64,000 nucleotides of DNA. Source: JANWWM01 sp046719715 (GTDB lineage: Bacteria > Bacteroidota > Chlorobiia > Chlorobiales > Thermochlorobacteraceae). Numbering within the stretch: position 1 is the first letter of the stretch; each line of letters opens with the position of its first letter. Below the pieces are notes generated by a model. That model made no database searches and had not been told where the DNA came from. It worked only from the letters and a program-made list of their open reading frames with translations. A program made the position numbers and the translations under genes. Below, piece after piece: positions 1 to 8,990 of the stretch. The stretch is from positions 31,494 through 95,493 of the forward strand of contig JBDNCJ010000004.1 of assembly GCA_046719715.1 (NCBI GenBank), in the 5' to 3' direction.

Positions 1-3
1 ATT

Positions 4-384
4 GTGAAATTCCCGCTCTTTTTCGCCTTACTCGCCGTCGTAATGCTACTCACTGCCGCAAAAACTGCTGAAACTACCGCGTGGAGTGATTGGATTTCAA
101 TTAGAGACGGACAGCAAAACTTACTTTCCTACCGCTATCAACATCTCAACGACCGCGCCATTCAATTTGAAGTTAAAAACGATTACGACCAAGACGCGAA
201 ATTTTATCTTGAAATCAACACGCGCTGGGACTGGTTGCCCTACGGAAAAGAGGTTGATTATGTGTATGGAAGTTTCAAAGTAGACGCGCGACAAGTCTTC
301 ACGCAACCCATTCGTGGCTCTGCGGTTATTGGCGTGAAGGTCAAGAATTTGGTTTTGAGAGAATCGGTCAATCCACCGTTGTAA
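4..384 (+). CDS. Hypothetical secreted protein
   Basis: Encodes about 126 residues with a GTG start at the very edge of the window; its ribosome-binding region lies outside or barely inside, so a slightly longer protein cannot be excluded. The first 20 or so residues form a hydrophobic signal peptide (FPLFFALLAVVMLL) followed by a small soluble domain rich in aromatic and charged residues, without cysteines. I recognise no family. It is followed by a strong hairpin terminator and so is probably the last gene of its transcript. Likely periplasmic or surface exposed; function unknown. Confidence 0.6.
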   Translation: MKFPLFFALLAVVMLLTAAKTAETTAWSDWISIRDGQQNLLSYRYQHLNDRAIQFEVKNDYDQDAKFYLEINTRWDWLPYGKEVDYVYGSFKVDARQVFTQPIRGSAVIGVKVKNLVLRESVNPPL

Positions 385-438
385 TCCTTCGGGAGCAAGA
401 ACGGATACACAATCAGCGATACCCAATGCGTATCGCCC

Positions 439-472
439 AGCGCACGGAGTGAAGCCGTGCGCTTTTTGTTTT
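439..472 (+). terminator. Rho-independent terminator after the secreted protein gene
   Basis: A perfect 9-bp stem (AGCGCACGG, 7-nt spacer, CCGTGCGCT) is followed directly by TTTTGTTTT. It lies 55 bases after the stop of the first gene. An in-frame GTG at 457 for the next gene falls inside the 3' arm of this stem, which argues that the kinase starts further down, at 559. Confidence 0.8.
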
Positions 473-558
473 GCATCGGTTTGAAGTGCATCGCGCTTAT
501 TTCCAATGAAAGTGGAAAATTCTTATGTTCAACTCGAAAGTCTATAAACACACAACCG

Positions 559-2547
559 ATGGAACATCAAAATTCGATTGAAACCGAGTTGCTTTCATCG
601 TCAAAAGAAGCGGCACAAGTCAATGACTTGAATGCGCAAAGTTGGGCGGCGCACTTTCAAAATCCGAAACAAGCACTCAAACTGAGTCAGGACGCGCTTG
701 CGCTTTCGGAGCAAATCAACTATGTGAAAGGTAAAGCGTATAGCCGACTTAATCAGGGCATTGCATATTGGGTTTTGGGAGAAATTACGGAAGCAAAAGC
801 GCGCTTACTTCAAGCCGTCAAAGAAATGTCGGAGATGGGCGATGAACTCGGCGAAGCCAAAGCCGTTAATTGGCTTGGAAACGTCTACGAGCGATTAGGA
901 AATGATATTGAAGCCCTCAACTGCCACTTGCGTGCTATGGAACTGCGCGAAAAAAACAGCGACACCGAAGGCGTCGGCGCAAGTTTGAACAACCTCGGCA
1001 ACCTCTATCTCCGCTTGGAAGATTACCCCACCGCACTCTCCTATTACTTCAAAGCATTAGAAATTCGTGAGCAACTTAAAGACGAAGAAGGTCAGGCGGC
1101 AACACTGACGAACATCGGCATTATCTACTATCGATTAGGAAAAATTGCCGAAGCCCGAGACTACGGATTGCGCGGCGTCGAGCGATTTCGCCGATGTAAA
1201 AACCTTCAAGGCTACGCCAATGTGCTTAATAATCTTGGACTTGTTTATGTCAAACTTGGTGAGGACGATAAAGCCATTCGCTTCTACAATGAATGTCGTG
1301 AAATTTACGCCGAGCTCAGCGACAAGCAAGGCGAAGCCAACGCACTCAACAATCTCGGATTGCTCTTCGTCAAGAAAGGAAAGCACAGCGACGCGCTCTC
1401 GTATTACGAAAAAAGTTTAGAGATTACGCGGCAAGTCGGCGATAAACTCTTCGAGGCGGAAACCTTGCTCAACATTGGAAAATTCTATAAGCAGGAAAGT
1501 CAAGATGAACAAGCGACGGAAAAGGCGTTGGACTATCTGCTCAAAGCGCGCGAGGCGGCGATAGAACTGCGCTCCAAAAAATATCTGGCTGAAATCAACA
1601 AAGAACTTTCCGCAATTTTCGAAGCCAAAGGCGACCTCAAACAAGCCTTCGCTTACTTCAAAATTTTTCAACAAGCCCACGCCCAAGTGCTCGAAGAAAA
1701 AAGCGAAGAACGATTGCACGCCTTGATTGCGCGCAACGACCTTCAAAAGGCGATGCAAGCCGCTGAAATTTATCGTCTGAAAAACATCGAACTCGCCAAA
1801 GCCAATGAAATGCTCGCAGAAGCCAATACTGCCCTCAAAGAAGCCAATCAACTTAAAAGCGAACTCTTAGCGATTGCGGCGCACGACCTCAAAAATCCGC
1901 TCACGGCGATTTTAGATTTTATACAAGGTGTTTTATCTACACCCGAGCCGCAACAGCAACAGCGACTGCTTTACCTCACGATTGAGTTTGTAGAGCGAAT
2001 GCTCGCCAGCATCGAGATGGTATTGGAAATGAGCGAAATTGATAGTGGGAATATTGTGCTTAACCGCAAAAAGGTTGATGTCGGACAGCTCGCCATGCTC
2101 GTCGTCGCTGGCTATGAACATCGCGCCGCAAAAAAACGCATCAACATACACGAAGAGATTGAAGAAAGCGTAACCGCGTTTGTCGATGAAGACAGACTGC
2201 GTGAAATTCTCGATAACCTCATCTCCAACGCGATTAAGTATTCTCACCCAGAAAAATCGGTGGTTGTACGCGTCGCGCGGCTCGAGCGCGGCGAAAAGAT
2301 GAATCAGCCCGTTGTTCAAATCGCCATCTGCGACGAAGGGCAAGGCTTCTCGGAAGAAGAGAAAAGTCGGCTGTTTCAACGCTTTCAGCGGCTTTCGGCA
2401 AAGCCGACAGGAGGCGAGTCAAGCACGGGGCTTGGGCTTGCCATCGTCAAGCAACTCATTGAACTGCACGGCGGCACAATTTGGGCGCACTCCGACGGGA
2501 AGGATAAAGGAGCGCGTTTCACGATTGAATTACCGATAAAAAATTGA
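559..2547 (+). CDS. TPR-repeat sensor histidine kinase (cytoplasmic)
   Basis: A 662-residue protein without signal peptide or membrane span. Residues 25-375 are tetratricopeptide repeats of the NNLGNxYxxLxDYxxAL type, followed by a charged coiled-coil linker (about 375-435). The histidine kinase follows: H box AIAAHDLKNPL with the phospho-accepting His near 442, N box LDNLISNAIKY near 551-561, G1 box DEGQGF near 592 and G2 box STGLGLAIVKQ near 622. The start is set at ATG 559 because the upstream in-frame GTG lies in a terminator stem. A paralogue follows after 24 bases, so the two are probably co-transcribed. No response regulator is nearby; the signal and partner are unknown. Confidence 0.85.
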   Translation: MEHQNSIETELLSSSKEAAQVNDLNAQSWAAHFQNPKQALKLSQDALALSEQINYVKGKAYSRLNQGIAYWVLGEITEAKARLLQAVKEMSEMGDELGEAKAVNWLGNVYERLGNDIEALNCHLRAMELREKNSDTEGVGASLNNLGNLYLRLEDYPTALSYYFKALEIREQLKDEEGQAATLTNIGIIYYRLGKIAEARDYGLRGVERFRRCKNLQGYANVLNNLGLVYVKLGEDDKAIRFYNECREIYAELSDKQGEANALNNLGLLFVKKGKHSDALSYYEKSLEITRQVGDKLFEAETLLNIGKFYKQESQDEQATEKALDYLLKAREAAIELRSKKYLAEINKELSAIFEAKGDLKQAFAYFKIFQQAHAQVLEEKSEERLHALIARNDLQKAMQAAEIYRLKNIELAKANEMLAEANTALKEANQLKSELLAIAAHDLKNPLTAILDFIQGVLSTPEPQQQQRLLYLTIEFVERMLASIEMVLEMSEIDSGNIVLNRKKVDVGQLAMLVVAGYEHRAAKKRINIHEEIEESVTAFVDEDRLREILDNLISNAIKYSHPEKSVVVRVARLERGEKMNQPVVQIAICDEGQGFSEEEKSRLFQRFQRLSAKPTGGESSTGLGLAIVKQLIELHGGTIWAHSDGKDKGARFTIELPIKN

Positions 2548-2571
2548 AGTTGAACCATCTCTAAAAAAACC

Positions 2572-4497
2572 ATGTCGTATCAAGTCTCACAAAGCGTTGA
2601 AGAGCAAGTCGATGCACTCAACGACCAAGCATGGTCGCTCCGCTACATCGATACAGCAAGCGCAATCGAAATCTCAGGAACTGCCTATCAACTCGCACAA
2701 CAAATTGGTTACAAGCGCGGGCTCGCCTATAGCTTGCGCAATGAAGGCACGTGCAGTCAAATTCTCGCCCAATATGAAGACGCGCTCATCAAATCTATTG
2801 AAGCGTTAGGGCTGTTTGAAGAAGAAAACGACGCGCAAGGTCAGGCGTCCGTTCTAAACACTATTGGGGTTTCTTACGAAAACTTAGGCGCGTTTGCCAA
2901 CGCGCTCGACTATTACCTCGAATCGCTCCGAATTAACGAAGAAGCAAGCGATGATAAAGGAATGGCGACGGCTTACAACAACATTGGAAACATCTATCAG
3001 AAACAAGGCGAGTTTGAAAGTGCGCTTCAGTATCATCTCAAAAGCTTGGAACTCAAAGAGAAAACGGGCGACGGGTTCGGGCAAGTACGCTCGCTTTCAA
3101 ACATCGGCAACGTTTATGAACGCTTGGGCGACGTCGGCAACTCGCTTGATTTCTACATCAGAAGCATGAATCTTGCCGAAGAAGTCGGCGACAAACTCGG
3201 CTGGGCAAACGCGGTTTTGAACATCGGCACGTTTTACCATCTCATCGGCAATTATGAACAATCCCTTGATTATTTGAACAAAAGTCTCGCGCTCTTTGAG
3301 CAATACGACGACAAACAAAGCATCGCGCTTGCGCTCAACAACATCGGTGCCGTCTATCACAGCATCGGACATTATTCCAAAGCAGGTCAATTTATTCACG
3401 ATGCGCTTGCGATTGCGCAGCGCATTAATGCGCTGGAACTCATTTGCAACGCATATAAATCGCTTGCGGCGGTTTATGAATTGGAAGGCAATTTTGTAGA
3501 TGCGTTGGAGTATCATAAAAAGTATGAAGCGTGCCGAGAAGAGATTTACAATCAAGAGGCGACGCGCAAAATTCGCAGTTTGCAGATGAAGTTCGAGGTC
3601 GAGCGCGTCGAGCGTGAAAAGAAAATTTTTCAACTCCGAAACGTGGAACTCAAAAAAGCCAATGAAGCCTTATCGAACGCGCTGAAAGAAGCGGAGAGGC
3701 TTCGCAAATTGGCTGACGCACAGCGCGAGCAAGCCGAGCGACAACAAAGGATTGCCGAGCAAGCAAACGCCGTTAAAACCGAATTTCTCGGAATCGCCGC
3801 ACACGACTTGCGCAATCCGCTCTCGGTGATTGCCGGCTTTGCGGGTGTCATCGAAGAAAACCTCGACAATCTCAAAGGAAAACAAAACGCGCCGTCGCAA
3901 CTCGGAGAACTGGGCGAGATGGTTTCCGCCATCAAGCGAAATTCCCAACGCATGTCGAAACTCATTTCCGACTTGCTCGACATCTCCGCCATGGAGCAGG
4001 GCAAGGTTGAACTCTTGATTCAGCCCATCGACCTCTCCATTATCGTCGCTTCCGTTGCAAACAATCAACGTCAAAACGCCGAACGCAAAAAGCAACGCGT
4101 TAAACTTGACCTCGCTCCAAACTGCCTTGCGCGATGCGATTACGACCGCCTGTTCGACGTCATCGACAATCTCCTCTCAAACGCCGTCAAGTATTCCCCA
4201 AATGGAAAAACCATCTGGATTAAAACCTCGAAAGTTCCGGAAAAAAGCATCGCGGTTTTGGAAGTCCGTGATGAAGGATTAGGATTCACGGAAGAAGACA
4301 AAGCCAAAATGTTCGGGAAGTTTCAACGGCTTTCGGCGCGACCAACAGCGGGCGAATCCTCAACGGGATTGGGGCTTTCCATCGTCAAACAAGTGGTCGA
4401 GCTTCATGGCGGAAGGGTGTATGCACACAGCGACGGGCGGAACAAAGGCGCGGTGTTCGTCATTGAACTCCCGCTTGCAAGCGAACAAGAACCTTAA
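2572..4497 (+). CDS. TPR-repeat sensor histidine kinase, tandem paralogue
   Basis: A 641-residue soluble protein with the same architecture as the gene before it. TPR repeats occupy about residues 15-320, a long Glu/Arg-rich coiled coil 325-400, and a kinase core with GIAAHDLRNPL (His near 411), N box IDNLLSNAVKY near 531-541, G1 DEGLGF near 567 and G2 SSTGLGLSIVK near 597. The ATG lies 24 bases after the upstream stop, indicating an operon. The linker ends in the signature FQLRNVELKKA, which recurs in related genes in this window. TPRs suggest sensing through protein-protein contact; ligand and target are unknown. Confidence 0.85.
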   Translation: MSYQVSQSVEEQVDALNDQAWSLRYIDTASAIEISGTAYQLAQQIGYKRGLAYSLRNEGTCSQILAQYEDALIKSIEALGLFEEENDAQGQASVLNTIGVSYENLGAFANALDYYLESLRINEEASDDKGMATAYNNIGNIYQKQGEFESALQYHLKSLELKEKTGDGFGQVRSLSNIGNVYERLGDVGNSLDFYIRSMNLAEEVGDKLGWANAVLNIGTFYHLIGNYEQSLDYLNKSLALFEQYDDKQSIALALNNIGAVYHSIGHYSKAGQFIHDALAIAQRINALELICNAYKSLAAVYELEGNFVDALEYHKKYEACREEIYNQEATRKIRSLQMKFEVERVEREKKIFQLRNVELKKANEALSNALKEAERLRKLADAQREQAERQQRIAEQANAVKTEFLGIAAHDLRNPLSVIAGFAGVIEENLDNLKGKQNAPSQLGELGEMVSAIKRNSQRMSKLISDLLDISAMEQGKVELLIQPIDLSIIVASVANNQRQNAERKKQRVKLDLAPNCLARCDYDRLFDVIDNLLSNAVKYSPNGKTIWIKTSKVPEKSIAVLEVRDEGLGFTEEDKAKMFGKFQRLSARPTAGESSTGLGLSIVKQVVELHGGRVYAHSDGRNKGAVFVIELPLASEQEP

Positions 4498-4706
4498 AAC
4501 TGAATGAGAAATCCGTCTCATGCCGTCGTTGATGTTTCAGTATGCGCTTTTCACAAGAGCGCAACGGCTCGCATCGCCTTAATCGAAATCAAGCGGAGGC
4601 GTTTTGGTGAACGGTCATGTAACTTTTTTGTGTTTGTCCTTCTCACCTTGAACGAAGTGAAGAGGAAGAATCTATCAGCGCGTCTTACCGAGCGCGTCAG
4701 TAGGTT

Positions 4707-4727
4707 CCTCGCTCCGCTCGGAATGAC
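4707..4727. repeat. Copy of dispersed intergenic repeat (CGCTCGGAATGAC type)
   Basis: CCTCGCTCCGCTCGGAATGAC closely matches copies at 16876-16896 and 54903-54923. It sits in the non-coding stretch after the tandem kinases, preceded by a degenerate opposing half (GAACGAAGTGAAGAGGAAGAATC, from about 4651). The pair looks like an imperfect inverted repeat of a short dispersed element. Confidence 0.6.
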
Positions 4728-4768
4728 CGACTTTGAAACGAACCTATCGTGCGGGTTCAATTTTGGTA

Positions 4769-4981
4769 TTAATCTTTGCCTTCGCGCTGTTTGCGCTGAT
4801 AGACGATTTCTTCGTAGATGCTGATGAGTTCGTTGTAAATGCCAATGCCAATGATTGTTGGTGCCCAAAGCCCCACAAAGATTCCGGCAAGTTCGTGGTT
4901 GGGGCTTGTGGCAAAAACGAAAAGGTAAATTGAAAGTGCGATTGAAATTCCTGCGCCCAAGAAGTAGTAAATCGGCTTCAT
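4769..4981 (-). CDS. Small membrane protein, hypothetical
   Basis: A 70-residue protein with two hydrophobic segments (about residues 4-22 and 30-48) and a strongly charged C-terminus ending in YQRKQREGKD, consistent with a small inner-membrane protein whose tail is cytoplasmic. An in-frame start 14 codons upstream exists, but MKPIYYFLGAG gives a natural membrane-protein N-terminus. It is divergent from the metal-binding lipoprotein at 5085. No family recognised. Confidence 0.6.
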   Translation of the reverse strand: MKPIYYFLGAGISIALSIYLFVFATSPNHELAGIFVGLWAPTIIGIGIYNELISIYEEIVYQRKQREGKD

Positions 4982-5084
4982 ATCGGTTTTTGCTTGCTTA
5001 AAACAGTTGGGTAATTTAAGCAAGATTCATTTCAGTTTTTGTAACTTCGTTCATCACTTTTCACAACTTAAACTTACTCGTCAC

Positions 5085-5387
5085 ATGAAGATTTTATCCT
5101 TTGTTCTCGTGCTATTCGTCTTTATCAGTTGCGGCTCTGAAAAAAAAGAAGCCCCGAAGCCCACCGTCGTGAAAGTTTCTTTTAAGATTGATGGAATGGT
5201 TTGCACGTCTTGCGAAAAATCGATTGAATCAAAATTGACCAAAATTGAAGGCGTAAAATCCGTGAATGTGAGCCAAGAAAACGGCGACGCGGAAGTTGAA
5301 TTCGACGCCTCAAAAGTCAGCGAAGAGAAGTTGGTTGCAGACATCGTCGAATTGGGTTACAAAGCCAGCGTTAAGCAATTACAGTAA
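5085..5387 (+). CDS. Heavy-metal-associated (HMA) domain lipoprotein
   Basis: A 100-residue protein. The N-terminus is a lipoprotein signal with lipobox FISC (Cys about residue 14), then a short linker and one HMA domain. The metal-binding motif GMVCTSC is near residues 38-44, and the fold continues through SIESKLTKIEGVKSV and VELGYKASV. Soluble HMA domains bind Cu(I), Hg(II) or Zn(II) through the two cysteines, so this is probably a membrane-anchored periplasmic metal chaperone or scavenger. The ATG at 5085 is chosen because it begins a clean signal peptide. A TAACTTCG element sits upstream at 5041-5049. Confidence 0.8.
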   Translation: MKILSFVLVLFVFISCGSEKKEAPKPTVVKVSFKIDGMVCTSCEKSIESKLTKIEGVKSVNVSQENGDAEVEFDASKVSEEKLVADIVELGYKASVKQLQ

Positions 5388-5400
5388 TCATTTGAGAGCC

Positions 5401-5763
5401 ATGCAACGAAACGACTTTTACAAAGGACTGTTTTGGGGAACGCTCATTGGCGCGGGGGTCGGAACGGTGATGGGCATTCTTTTCGCGCCACGCAAAGGCG
5501 AAGAAACGCGCCGCACATTGTTCGAGAGTTTGAACGCAGGCTTGAACCCAGAGTTGGATTCTCCGCTTGGTGAAATGCCTGTTCCGAACAGCATTCCGCC
5601 CAAAGAAGGCGCGACGCCCGCCGAGATTGACAATGAAGCCAAACGCCGCGCCGATGACATTATCGACGAGGCGCGCCTCGAAGCCCAACGCTTAATCCGT
5701 GAAGCCAACATGCTGCTTCGCGAAGCCGAGAAAACAGGAAAAGGTAAAACCAACGGGGCTTAA
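5401..5763 (+). CDS. YtxH-like small membrane protein
   Basis: A 120-residue protein with an N-terminal glycine-rich membrane segment (GLFWGTLIGAGVGTVMGILF, residues about 9-28) followed at once by the APRKGEETRRTL motif typical of YtxH-domain proteins. The C-terminal half (about 80-115) is a predicted amphipathic coiled coil rich in Glu, Ala and Arg. YtxH proteins are general-stress-associated membrane proteins without a known biochemical activity. It follows the HMA lipoprotein by 13 bases and is probably in the same transcript. Confidence 0.75.
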   Translation: MQRNDFYKGLFWGTLIGAGVGTVMGILFAPRKGEETRRTLFESLNAGLNPELDSPLGEMPVPNSIPPKEGATPAEIDNEAKRRADDIIDEARLEAQRLIREANMLLREAEKTGKGKTNGA

Positions 5764-5804
5764 CGACTCTGTTGTCTTATCGCTCATCTCAAAATTTTCT
5801 TACC

Positions 5805-6230
5805 ATGATTACACTTGAAGAAGTAAAGGCTATGGGAATCAATGCGCCGATAGAACATCAACGGGTGATTGCAAAACTCATTGCAAGGCTTGGAACAATG
5901 TACTACGACCTCAAAACGATAGCCCTTGAACCGCTACCTAAAACCATGCTTGATGAAACGAAAACCAGCCCCGTTCCTGATGTGATGCTCTGCGACCATG
6001 AGCGCGAAACGGTTCCTGTAATTATCGAAGTTACCCGCACGCGAACCGTTCATGCAGATATGAAAAAAATCACAACCCTTATCATGACCGGCGATTTTGG
6101 GATTGATGAAGGATTCGTTTATGACTACAAGAAAAACGAGTGGCACAAATACAAAAAAGGCATCGGCGTTGTCGCTGAAAATCCGTCGTTCTTCGAGACA
6201 CTCCATCTGGATTTGGCGACGCTTGTATAA
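5805..6230 (+). CDS. Uma2-like (PD-(D/E)XK-fold) hypothetical protein
   Basis: A 141-residue soluble protein. The pattern SPVPDVMLCDHERETVPVII, then EVTRTRT and DMKKITTL, resembles the Uma2/DUF820 arrangement (PDV...EV...K), a PD-(D/E)XK nuclease-fold family abundant in cyanobacteria and some Bacteroidota with no established role. The fit is partial because the spacing is short and the usual Y/L motifs are altered, so the assignment is tentative. The start at ATG 5805 is preferred over a TTG or GTG further upstream. It stands alone, with no methylase or toxin partner visible. Confidence 0.5.
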   Translation: MITLEEVKAMGINAPIEHQRVIAKLIARLGTMYYDLKTIALEPLPKTMLDETKTSPVPDVMLCDHERETVPVIIEVTRTRTVHADMKKITTLIMTGDFGIDEGFVYDYKKNEWHKYKKGIGVVAENPSFFETLHLDLATLV

Positions 6231-6296
6231 TTCGTTACAATCGTTTCATCACTTCTTTCATCAATCCATCATTTTTAATCAACCGCATCGCCGCTC

Positions 6297-7085
6297 ATGC
6301 TCACCTACGCCGCACGAAACTTGGACGCAAGACATAAAGCCGTCGTTCTCCTTCATGCGTTTCCGCTTTCCGCCGAGATGTGGTCGTCGCAACTCGATGC
6401 GCTTTCCGGCAACGGCTACGCCGCCCTCGCGCCGAATGCCTTTGGATACAACAACTCACCACAAAAACAGGATTGGACATTCAGCGACTATGCCGACGCG
6501 CTTCACGATTTGATGGCGTCGCTTGGCATCTCGCAAGCGACTTTCGTTGGCGTTTCAATGGGCGGATACAAAGCCTTCGCCTTTTGGAGAAAGTATCCCG
6601 AAAAAGTGAAGTCGCTCGTGCTTTGTGCGACGCGCGCCGAAGCCGATACTGAAGAAGCCAAAGCCACACGCTACGCCTTCATCGATGCGCTTTTGAAAAA
6701 CGGCAAAGAAGAAGCCGTCGCTCGAATGCTTCCTAAACTCTTGGGCGAAACCTCACATCGCTCGCGTCCTGAACTGGTCAAGCGCGTTGAGTCTATCATT
6801 CGCCAACACTCGCCCACTGCTATCATTGAAACGCTGAAAGCCCTTGCCTCGCGAGAAGATTCCGTCTCGATTCTTTCTTCCATCAGCGTGCCGACACTCG
6901 TTATTGCTGGCGCAGAAGACGCCTTGATGAGCGAATCGGTCTTGAAAGTTATCCATGATGGCATTGCGGACAGCCACATGAAACTCATTCAAGGCGCGGG
7001 ACACTTACCCAACCTCGAGCAGCCCGACATTTTTAACTTCTACCTTTTAGAACACCTGCATCATCTCTATTCACATGCTACTTGA
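6297..7085 (+). CDS. Alpha/beta-fold hydrolase
   Basis: A 262-residue soluble protein with the full alpha/beta-hydrolase pattern: oxyanion motif LLHAFPLS near residue 20, nucleophile elbow GVSMGG (Ser near 90), acid residue in VIAGAEDAL near 208, and catalytic His in GAGHLPNLEQP near 237. It is similar to small esterases and 3-oxoadipate enol-lactonase-like hydrolases; the substrate cannot be deduced. Its last codons overlap the start of the MarC gene by 11 bases in another frame, which suggests translational coupling. Confidence 0.85.
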   Translation: MLTYAARNLDARHKAVVLLHAFPLSAEMWSSQLDALSGNGYAALAPNAFGYNNSPQKQDWTFSDYADALHDLMASLGISQATFVGVSMGGYKAFAFWRKYPEKVKSLVLCATRAEADTEEAKATRYAFIDALLKNGKEEAVARMLPKLLGETSHRSRPELVKRVESIIRQHSPTAIIETLKALASREDSVSILSSISVPTLVIAGAEDALMSESVLKVIHDGIADSHMKLIQGAGHLPNLEQPDIFNFYLLEHLHHLYSHAT

Positions 7086-7701
7086 CGGGTCGACGCTCAC
7101 GTTCAGTTTTGAAAATTTCTTGCTCACCTTCATTCCGCTTTTTGTTGCGATTGACGCGCCGGGCACGTTGCCGATTTTCATTGGTTTGACCCAATCATTT
7201 CCCGACAACAAACGCCGCCGCCTCACCACCCAAGCCGTGTTCACGGCATTTGCCATCGCGATTGTGATTATGATTGGCGGAAAACAAATTTTCAGTTTTC
7301 TCGGCATCAGCATTTCCGACTTCCGAATCGCAGGCGGCTTAATTCTCCTTCTGCTTGCTATTCGCGATTTGGTGCAGTCGGGCGCCGACGAATCCAAACA
7401 GCCCGCCGACCCTGAAAACATCAGCATCGTGCCGCTCGGCATTCCACTGATTGCAGGTCCGGCGGTGCTGACGACCTTGCTCATTCTCAACGACGCCTAC
7501 GGCTTCCTCATGACGACGCTCTCGCTCATTTTGAACCTTGTGATTGTGTTTTTGCTCTTTTACTTTTCGGAGTATGTGCGAAAACTGATGGGAGCAAACG
7601 GCGCGAAAGCCGTCGCCAAAATCGCCGCGCTGTTTATGGCGGCAATCGCCGTGATGATGATTCGCGTCGGCATTTTAGATGTGATTTCCCAAATCAAATA
7701 A
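7075..7701 (+). CDS. MarC family integral membrane protein
   Basis: A 208-residue protein with about six hydrophobic helices and the MarC-family signatures FVAIDAPGTLPIF near residue 23 and PLGIPLIAGPAVLTT near residue 121, plus the central helix FRIAGGLILLLLAI. MarC/UPF0056 proteins are inner-membrane proteins of uncertain function; an early link with multiple antibiotic resistance was not upheld. It overlaps the hydrolase gene and meets the cysteine desulfurase gene tail to tail with no gap. Confidence 0.85.
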   Translation: MLLDGSTLTFSFENFLLTFIPLFVAIDAPGTLPIFIGLTQSFPDNKRRRLTTQAVFTAFAIAIVIMIGGKQIFSFLGISISDFRIAGGLILLLLAIRDLVQSGADESKQPADPENISIVPLGIPLIAGPAVLTTLLILNDAYGFLMTTLSLILNLVIVFLLFYFSEYVRKLMGANGAKAVAKIAALFMAAIAVMMIRVGILDVISQIK

Positions 7702-8859
7702 TCACAGCAAGCGTTTGAGCACATCGGCAAAACGCCCCGCCGCGTCTCGGACTTCTTCTTCGGTATTGAACTTTGAAAACGACACCCTCACGCTCGCCCG
7801 CGCTTCGTGTTCAGATTTTCCAAGCGCCAAGAGCACATGCGAGGGTTTCGCCGTCCCACTGGTGCATGCGCTTCCGCTCGAAACCGCAATACCCGCCGCG
7901 TCTAAAGCTAAAAGAAGCACATCACCCACGAGTTTTTGCTTCGTCGGAATGGGAAATGACAAATTGAGAATATGAGGCAGTTTATTCACTTCGTCGCCGT
8001 TCAACGAAAACGGCACGTTCAGTTCGGCAAGCATTTCAAGAAATGCTTTTTGAAGCGAAGCGACGTGTAAGAAATCTTGTTGGAGATTTGCATGAGCAAA
8101 CTTCAACGCTTTGACAAGCGCGACAGCGAAAGCGACGTTTTCCGTCCCAGCCCGACGATTGCGCTCGTGCGTTCCGCCGTGCAAGAGCGCGTCGACTTGA
8201 ACGCCCGTGCGAACATAAATCGCCCCAATCCCTTTTGGCGCGTAAAATTTATGTCCTGAAATCGCCATTAAATCCACGCCGAGTTCATCAACATTGAGGC
8301 ACAATTTGCCCGCACTTTGCACTGCATCGGTATGAACAATTGCGTTATATGATTTTGCAATGGCGGCGATTTCCTTGATGGGATTGATGTTGCCAAGTTC
8401 GTTATTGGCGTGCATCATGGAAATCAGGTTCAGATGGTCTGGGCGAATCTTTTTTTTCAAATCGTCCAAATCCAATCGCCCTTGCGCATCGTGCGCGATG
8501 AATTTCACCGTAATGTTGAATTTTTTTTGAAGCCACTCAGCACTTTCCAAAACGGCTTTATGCTCCAATGTTGATGTAATTATTTGAATTGGCTTGCCAA
8601 ATGCCGCAAGCACCACGCCTTTGAGCGCGAGGTTATCCGCCTCCGTTCCGCTTGACGTAAAAAAAACTTCCGACGGTTTCGCGCCGATTTCTTTCGCCAA
8701 TTCTTCCCGTGCCAATTCGAGCGCGTTTCTCGTTTGCTGCCCAAAGGCATGAATGGAGGAAGCGTTTCCGAAATGCGAATTGAGGAACGGCAAGAGTTCT
8801 TCGACCACGTCGGGCGCGACGGGCGTTGTTGAGGCGTTATCGAGATAAATGCGCGTCAT
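7702..8859 (-). CDS. iscS: Cysteine desulfurase (IscS/NifS type)
   Basis: A 385-residue pyridoxal-phosphate enzyme that removes sulfur from cysteine for Fe-S cluster and thio-cofactor assembly. Seen: N-terminal YLDNASTTPV, SSGTEADNLAL, HTDAVQSAGK, PLP-lysine motif SGHKFYAPKGIGAIY, and the active-site cysteine in SSGSACTSGTAKPSHV, a long-loop group I form. ATG at 8859 gives the canonical N-terminus; 20 further upstream codons are open but would add a lysine-rich tail. No iscU or regulator lies beside it, so it may be a stand-alone desulfurase rather than part of an isc operon. Confidence 0.92.
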   Translation of the reverse strand: MTRIYLDNASTTPVAPDVVEELLPFLNSHFGNASSIHAFGQQTRNALELAREELAKEIGAKPSEVFFTSSGTEADNLALKGVVLAAFGKPIQIITSTLEHKAVLESAEWLQKKFNITVKFIAHDAQGRLDLDDLKKKIRPDHLNLISMMHANNELGNINPIKEIAAIAKSYNAIVHTDAVQSAGKLCLNVDELGVDLMAISGHKFYAPKGIGAIYVRTGVQVDALLHGGTHERNRRAGTENVAFAVALVKALKFAHANLQQDFLHVASLQKAFLEMLAELNVPFSLNGDEVNKLPHILNLSFPIPTKQKLVGDVLLLALDAAGIAVSSGSACTSGTAKPSHVLLALGKSEHEARASVRVSFSKFNTEEEVRDAAGRFADVLKRLL

Positions 8860-8990
8860 TGAATTTTTGACAACCTTTTGAAAACCTTTTGACGTTTTTT
8901 TGACGAAGGCGAACAGCAACTTTGCGTTTTTTCAAACGAACACTTTTGCAAACGATTAAGTGCATTTCGTCAATTTTAATTTCAATAGCC

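Noticed and set aside
457..558. Upstream GTG start for the first TPR kinase
   Set aside because: The GTG lies inside the stem of a strong terminator hairpin, and the extra residues lack TPR character.
4504..4824. Open frames on both strands after the tandem kinases
   Set aside because: They run through the dispersed repeat, have biased composition, and overlap the better-supported small membrane protein gene.
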